From: JAGNNV01 sp039932395
Lineage (GTDB): Bacteria; Acidobacteriota; Vicinamibacteria; Fen-336; JAGNNV01
Assembly: GCA_039932395.1 (NCBI GenBank)
Contig: JBDTQB010000148.1
Span: 1-10,554, forward strand
DNA: 10,554 nucleotides
Direction: 5' to 3'
Shown here in pieces: positions 6,386-10,554 of the stretch. The notes below the pieces were generated by a model that worked only from the letters and a program-made list of their open reading frames with translations, was not told the DNA's origin and searched no databases. Position numbers and translations under genes: made by a program. Every line of letters begins with the position of its first letter. Position 1 is the first letter of the stretch.

Positions 6386-7651
6386 TTACGCTTGAGCGGC
6401 GAGCCGGGCTGCCTCCGTCGCTTCGGGATTGTCGTCGAGAACGCCTTCCCAGCGCGCCACCACCGCAGAAGCCAGGCAGTTGCCGGTGACATTCACGGCG
6501 GTGCGCGCCATGTCCATGATGGCGTCGACGCCGAGAATGACCGCGACCGGCCACTCAGGAAGACCGAACTGGGCGCACGTTCCAAGGACAATCACGAGGG
6601 TCGCGCGCGGAACCCCGGCGACGCCCTTGCTCGTCAGCATCAGAGTGATCATCATGATGACCTGGGTCGACAGGGATAGCTCGATATTCGCGGCCTGGGC
6701 CACGAACATGCTGGCCAGCGCGAGATACAGCGTCGATCCATCCAGGTTGAAACTGTAGCCAGTCGGAATAACGAAGGACACGACCGAACGCGGCACGCCG
6801 AACTTCTCCATCCGTTCCATGGCCAAGGGCAAAGCCGCCTCGGACGCCGAGGTGGCGAACGCGAGACTGGCCGGCTCAGAGACCGCGGCGACAAAGCGAC
6901 GGATGTTGATCCGGAAGATCAGCATCACCGGCACCAAAACGAAAAGCACGAAAACGATCAGGGCACCATAAAGGGTCAGGACAAGCTTGAGCAGATTGCC
7001 CAGGACGTCCACGCCCATCTCGCCGATCGCGTAGGCCATGGCAGCACCCACCGCGATGGGCGCGTAGTACATGACGATCTTGGTGAACTTGAACATCGTC
7101 TCGGCGAAAGCCTCAATGACGGGCAGGATCTTCGTCTTGTGCTTCTCGTCCACCATCGCGAGGCCCATGCCGAAGAGCAGGCTGAACACGACGACCTGGA
7201 GCACCTGTCCCTCAGCCACCGACTTCGCGATGTTGTCGGGGAAGATATGGAGCACGATGTCGGAGGCGCTCTGGGCGGGCGGCTTCGCCAGTGTCTGGGC
7301 GCTCGACTCCGGCTTGGACACGCCAACGCCCGCTTTCGTGAAGTTGATGGCAGCGAGACCGATGAACAGAGCCATGGTCGTCACGACTTCGAAATAGATC
7401 AGCGCCTTGAGTCCCATCCGACCGACCTGCCTGAGGTTCGAATGCCCGGCGATTCCGACCACCAGGGTCGCGAAGATCAGGGGCGACACGATCGTTTTGA
7501 TCAGCTTCAGAAAGATCTTCGACAGCACGTCGAAGGTGGTGAGCAAGGCCGAGGCGGTCTCCGCGCTGAAGGCGTGTTCGGCGATGCCAAATCCAATCAG
7601 GCCGCCGAGGATCATGGCGATCACGATGGCGCCGGTCAGGGAAATCTTCAT
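6386..7651 (-). CDS. Dicarboxylate/amino acid:cation symporter (DAACS, GltP/DctA family)
   Basis: Inner-membrane secondary transporter of 421 residues, the usual family size, with eight membrane segments and two re-entrant hairpins expected. Cation-driven uptake of C4-dicarboxylates or acidic amino acids is the family role. Hairpin 1 carries FATSASEAALP (265-275), segment 7 the FNLDGSTLY motif (301-309, the counterpart of NMDGT in GltPh), hairpin 2 SKGVAGVPRATLV, and segment 8 DAIMDMARTAVNVTGN (376-391). Arg383 corresponds to GltPh Arg397, which contacts an acidic side chain, while Asn391 sits where GltPh has the sodium ligand Asp405. The start at 7651 begins MKISLTG and has GAGGAAG (7661-7667) 9 bases upstream. 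The open frame extends to 8032 but that part lacks membrane-protein character and overlaps the divergent gene. Exact substrate cannot be fixed from sequence. Confidence 0.93.
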   Translation of the reverse strand: MKISLTGAIVIAMILGGLIGFGIAEHAFSAETASALLTTFDVLSKIFLKLIKTIVSPLIFATLVVGIAGHSNLRQVGRMGLKALIYFEVVTTMALFIGLAAINFTKAGVGVSKPESSAQTLAKPPAQSASDIVLHIFPDNIAKSVAEGQVLQVVVFSLLFGMGLAMVDEKHKTKILPVIEAFAETMFKFTKIVMYYAPIAVGAAMAYAIGEMGVDVLGNLLKLVLTLYGALIVFVLFVLVPVMLIFRINIRRFVAAVSEPASLAFATSASEAALPLAMERMEKFGVPRSVVSFVIPTGYSFNLDGSTLYLALASMFVAQAANIELSLSTQVIMMITLMLTSKGVAGVPRATLVIVLGTCAQFGLPEWPVAVILGVDAIMDMARTAVNVTGNCLASAVVARWEGVLDDNPEATEAARLAAQA

Positions 7652-7814
7652 GTTCTGGGGCTTCCTCAAAATGGGGCGACCAAGCGCTTTGTCGCTCAAT
7701 CTACCGGACTTGTGGATCGACTTTACCCTCGGGCAGAAGCGGCGCCACGCCTGAGGCTCAACCCCGACGGCTGGGGCGGCGTCAAATGGGCTGTACAGGC
7801 AAGGAGTCATTTCA
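7652..7814. other. Divergent intergenic region between symporter and DUF1800 gene
   Basis: 163 bases that must hold promoters for both directions. Only the two ribosome binding sites are clear: GAGGAAG (minus strand, 7661-7667) and AAGGAG (plus strand, 7801-7806). I see no convincing -35/-10 pair, operator repeat or RNA element. Confidence 0.5.
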
Positions 7815-9674
7815 ATGCAGAAAAGCTCAGGTCTTTTCCGGTCCACGCTGACGGCGATGCTCTCAACCCAGCTGGCCTTCACCAGTCCGTCCCCGGTCAG
7901 CGCGGCGGTTTCGAGCGGATCCGCGGCAAAGGTCGCGAACGATGACGCCACCATCGGCCATGTCCTGAACAGGCTCACGTTCGGCGTGAGTGCCTCGGAC
8001 ATCGAGCGGGTCAAACAGGCGGGCCTGGGCAACTGGATTGACGCTCAGCTTCGTCCCGCCGCGAGCGAAGACACGGCGTTAAACGCCCGCCTCTCCTCGC
8101 TTCAAACGATTTCAATGCCACAGGGCGAACTTCGCGAGAAGTACGAAGTTCCCGCGAACATCAAGAAAGAGGTTCAGAAGGCGCGCGCGGAACGTCAAGA
8201 AGCGATGGACAAGGAACGCCAGGAAGCTCAGGCGGCCGGAAAGCCCGTTGACGACCCGGAGAGTCCGAAAGCAAGACGCGCTCAGCGCGAGGACTTCATG
8301 AAGCGCTTTCCGGAACTGGCTCAGATGGACGGTGGGCCACAGCAGGTGATCGCCGAACTTCAGTCCGCGAAAGTCCTCCGCGCCTCGTTCGCCGAGCGTC
8401 AGCTCGATGAAGTGATGACGGATTTCTGGTTCAACCACTTCAACGTATTCGCACGCAAGGGTCCGATCGAGTTCATGGTGGGCGACTACGAGCGCGCGAT
8501 CCGTGCTCATGCCATGGGTAAGTTCGAGGACCTTCTGGTGGCGACCGCGCAGAGTCCGGCGATGCTGTGGTACCTCGACAACTGGCAATCGACGGATCCG
8601 AACTTCAATCCGCGCGCGGCAGCACTCGCGAAGCGTCAGAATCAGTACGGAGGGCGGCAGCGCAACGGAATCAACGGCCGCGGTGGACAGCGACGCCCGG
8701 GCGCCGGGAATCGTCCCAATGGTCAGGATCCCCAGATGGGCGAACAAGGGGCCGGGCAGATGGCGAACGCAAAGGCCCCGGCCCAGCCTCGCCGCACTTA
8801 CGGCATCAACGAGAACTACGCGCGTGAGCTGATGGAACTCCACACCCTCGGGGTCGACGGCGGCTACACCCAGGCCGACGTCATCGAGGTCGCAAAGGCG
8901 TTCACCGGCTGGACCATCGCGGGCGAAGGCCCGGGCGGGCCACGCGTCAACAAAGACTCTCACTTCAGTTTCGAAGAGGCGCGTCACGTTCACGGCGACA
9001 AGCTGGTGCTCGGCGCGAAGATCAAGGACGGCGGCGAGAAGGAAGGGCTGGAGATCCTTCATCGCCTCGCCACTCAACCCGCCACCGCCAAGTTCATCGC
9101 GACCAAGCTGGTTCGTCGCTTCGTGTCGGATGATCCGCCCCAGGCGCTAGTCCTGCGCGCCGCCGCGACCTTCGAGAAGACCAAGGGCGACATCCGCGAA
9201 GTGTTACGCACCATCGTGACCTCGGACGAGTTCCTCGGAACCTCGTATCGCACCGCCAAGGTGAAGACGCCGCTCGAATTCGTGGTGAGCGCGGTCCGCG
9301 TCTCCGGCGCCGATGTCACCGACGCAAAGGCCCTGACCCAGAGCATCGCCAACATGGGCATGCCGCTCTATCTCCAGCAGCCGCCCACCGGCTACAAGGA
9401 CACCGCCGAAGAGTGGATCTCCACTTCGGCGCTCCTCGAGCGCATGAACTTCGCGCTCGATCTATCGGCGGGTCGCATCAGGGGCGTGCGCGTCGACACA
9501 AAGACGCTGGCGCAGAAGAATGCAACGCTGGAATCGGTCGCGGCACAGATCCTTCCCGTCGGTCTTTCGCCGAACTCCAAAAAGACGCTGGAGGGCGAAG
9601 CGATGAAGGAAGGCACCAGCTCCACCCGTCTCGTCGGGCTCGTTCTCGGTTCACCGGAATTTCAGAAGAGGTAG
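7815..9674 (+). CDS. DUF1800 domain-containing protein, exported
   Basis: Protein of 619 residues of the DUF1800 family, whose biochemical function is not established. A likely Sec signal peptide covers residues 1-30 (ending SPSPVSA). Family blocks are HVLNRLTFG (49-57), DFWFNHFNVF (203-212), ENYARELMELHTLG (333-346), KAFTGW (361-366), then HVHGDKLVLG, FIATKLVRRFVSDDPP and a C-terminal TPLEFVVSAVRVSG. A charged, probably helical stretch (KKEVQKARAERQEAMDKERQ and following) lies near residues 116-150. A low-complexity Gly/Arg/Asn/Gln-rich insert occupies about 276-327, between two conserved blocks. ATG 7815 has a strong AAGGAG 8 bases upstream. The stop is 3 bases before a DUF1501 start; the two families are commonly neighbours and probably act together in the envelope or periplasm. 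An antisense frame of 321 codons at 8112-9077 is a shadow. Confidence 0.92.
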   Translation: MQKSSGLFRSTLTAMLSTQLAFTSPSPVSAAVSSGSAAKVANDDATIGHVLNRLTFGVSASDIERVKQAGLGNWIDAQLRPAASEDTALNARLSSLQTISMPQGELREKYEVPANIKKEVQKARAERQEAMDKERQEAQAAGKPVDDPESPKARRAQREDFMKRFPELAQMDGGPQQVIAELQSAKVLRASFAERQLDEVMTDFWFNHFNVFARKGPIEFMVGDYERAIRAHAMGKFEDLLVATAQSPAMLWYLDNWQSTDPNFNPRAAALAKRQNQYGGRQRNGINGRGGQRRPGAGNRPNGQDPQMGEQGAGQMANAKAPAQPRRTYGINENYARELMELHTLGVDGGYTQADVIEVAKAFTGWTIAGEGPGGPRVNKDSHFSFEEARHVHGDKLVLGAKIKDGGEKEGLEILHRLATQPATAKFIATKLVRRFVSDDPPQALVLRAAATFEKTKGDIREVLRTIVTSDEFLGTSYRTAKVKTPLEFVVSAVRVSGADVTDAKALTQSIANMGMPLYLQQPPTGYKDTAEEWISTSALLERMNFALDLSAGRIRGVRVDTKTLAQKNATLESVAAQILPVGLSPNSKKTLEGEAMKEGTSSTRLVGLVLGSPEFQKR

Positions 9675-9677
9675 GCC

Positions 9678-10554
9678 ATGACCTTCCATTCCTCGCGACG
9701 TATCTTTCTCAAGTCCTCCGCTCTTGCGGGTATTGTGTTCGGCGCGGCCCCGCGCTCGCTGATGCGATCGGTCTACGCCGCTGGATCCACCGGCAGGCGC
9801 AAGACGATGGTGGTCATCTTTCAGCGCGGCGCCTGTGATGGATTGAATACCGTCATTCCGTATGCCGACTCCGGGTACGCGAAGGCGCGCCCGACGATCG
9901 CCCTCCCCGCGCCGGGCGGCGGACGCTCCGGATCAGCTCTCGACCTCGACGGTTACTTCGGCCTCCACCCTGCCCTCGAAGATCTGCTGCCTCTGTACAA
10001 GGAAGGCCATCTCGGCATCGTTCACGCGATCGGATCGCCCGACCTCACGCGTTCGCACTTCGACGCGCAGGACTTCATGGAAAGCGGGACGCCCGGACTC
10101 AAGTCCACGGCCGACGGCTGGATGAATCGGTGCTCGGGCTCGCTCGATCACACCGATTCAAAGTTCAAGGCGGTCGCACTCACCCAGACCCTGCCGCGCG
10201 TTTTGCGTGGTTCGTCTCCCGCCGTGGCGCTCGCCCGTATCGATGACTTCCACGTGCGCGAAGACATCGCGATGAGCGAAGGTCGCGGCACGGGCATGGG
10301 CGGACGACGGGCTCGGAACGGAACGATGGCCGGCAGCGGCACGCAGGCCGCCGGAACAGACTCCTCGGCGGCGTTCGAGAAGCTCTACGCCGAGGCCGCT
10401 CACGACATGCTCGGCAACGCTGGTCGTGAGACGTTCGAGGCGATCGAAGCCCTCAAGATCGCGGACCCCGCGAAGTACCGGCCTTCGGAAGGCGTGACGT
10501 ACCCGCGGGGCCGTCTCGGCGACAGCCTGAAGCAGATGGCCCAACTCATCAAGG
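9678..10554 (+). CDS. DUF1501 domain-containing Tat-exported protein, 3' end outside window
   Basis: The first 292 residues are present; the frame is open at the window edge. A textbook twin-arginine signal, SRRIFLK (residues 6-12), is followed by a moderately hydrophobic stretch to about residue 35, so it should be exported folded. DUF1501 blocks include VIFQRGACDGLNTVIPY (46-62), GLHPALEDLLPLYKEG (95-110) and HAIGSPDLTRSHFDAQDFME (116-135). The family is distantly linked to the alkaline phosphatase/sulfatase superfamily, but no enzyme activity is established for it. A Gly/Arg-rich insert lies at about 202-229. ATG 9678 is preceded by GAGGT (9668-9672) and follows the DUF1800 stop by 3 bases, so the two are co-transcribed. 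Family call is firm; function unknown. Confidence 0.93.
   Translation, partial: MTFHSSRRIFLKSSALAGIVFGAAPRSLMRSVYAAGSTGRRKTMVVIFQRGACDGLNTVIPYADSGYAKARPTIALPAPGGGRSGSALDLDGYFGLHPALEDLLPLYKEGHLGIVHAIGSPDLTRSHFDAQDFMESGTPGLKSTADGWMNRCSGSLDHTDSKFKAVALTQTLPRVLRGSSPAVALARIDDFHVREDIAMSEGRGTGMGGRRARNGTMAGSGTQAAGTDSSAAFEKLYAEAAHDMLGNAGRETFEAIEALKIADPAKYRPSEGVTYPRGRLGDSLKQMAQLIK

Noticed and set aside
7139..7945. Plus-strand open frame of 268 codons
   Set aside because: Opposite the symporter and running into the DUF1800 start; His/Asp/Arg-rich with no domain, a shadow.
7652..8032. N-terminal extension of the symporter frame
   Set aside because: No membrane character, crosses the divergent DUF1800 start; MKISLTG at 7651 has a good ribosome site.
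8112..9077. Minus-strand open frame of 321 codons
   Set aside because: Opposite the DUF1800 gene, no family motifs, explained by codon bias.
1..10554. CRISPR arrays, tRNA/rRNA genes, insertion sequences or integrase sites
   Set aside because: No repeat-spacer pattern, no RNA-gene signature, no transposase or integrase fragment, and no terminal inverted repeats seen by eye.

Overview
The window is high-GC bacterial DNA (roughly 60% or more, judged by eye) with tightly packed genes. A TonB-dependent receptor preceded by a carboxypeptidase-regulatory-like domain, a DUF1800/DUF1501 pair with a Tat signal, and didermal import machinery point to a diderm. Acidobacteriota (for example a Vicinamibacteria-like lineage) is my best guess, but no marker gene here proves it.

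Layout. (1) Positions 3-380: the 3' part of a rhodanese-domain gene. (2) Positions 381-761: a 381-base non-coding leader with a candidate promoter, a clear cobalamin (B12) riboswitch at about 426-605, and a long stretch before the next start codon where the ribosome binding site can be paired away. (3) Positions 762-5686: a four-gene corrinoid uptake operon. It encodes an outer-membrane TonB-dependent receptor (BtuB role), a periplasmic binding protein (BtuF role), a FecCD-type permease (BtuC role) and an ABC ATPase (BtuD role). The last three genes overlap by 4 bases at each junction. (4) Positions 5724-6355: an AbrB/MazE-type antitoxin and a Doc/Fic-type toxin, overlapping by 4 bases, driven by their own promoter that starts inside the btuD stop codon. 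(5) Positions 6386-7651, minus strand: a sodium:dicarboxylate/amino-acid symporter, convergent with the toxin. (6) Positions 7815 to the end: a DUF1800 protein and a Tat-exported DUF1501 protein, 3 bases apart; the second is cut by the window edge.

How it works together. The riboswitch reads intracellular cobalamin and should lower expression of the receptor and, through coupling, the ABC importer when B12 is plentiful. The receptor brings corrinoids across the outer membrane with TonB energy, the binding protein captures them, and the permease/ATPase moves them into the cytosol. The toxin-antitoxin pair, the symporter and the DUF1800/DUF1501 pair are separate transcription units.

Most notable points. 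The BtuD-like ATPase appears to lack the Q-loop glutamine (Ala87 aligns there). The riboswitch expression platform looks translational. The toxin-antitoxin transcript looks leaderless or nearly so. Both DUF1800 and DUF1501 proteins carry Gly/Arg/Asn/Gln-rich low-complexity inserts. I did not find a wholly new system; the least understood part is the DUF1800/DUF1501 pair.
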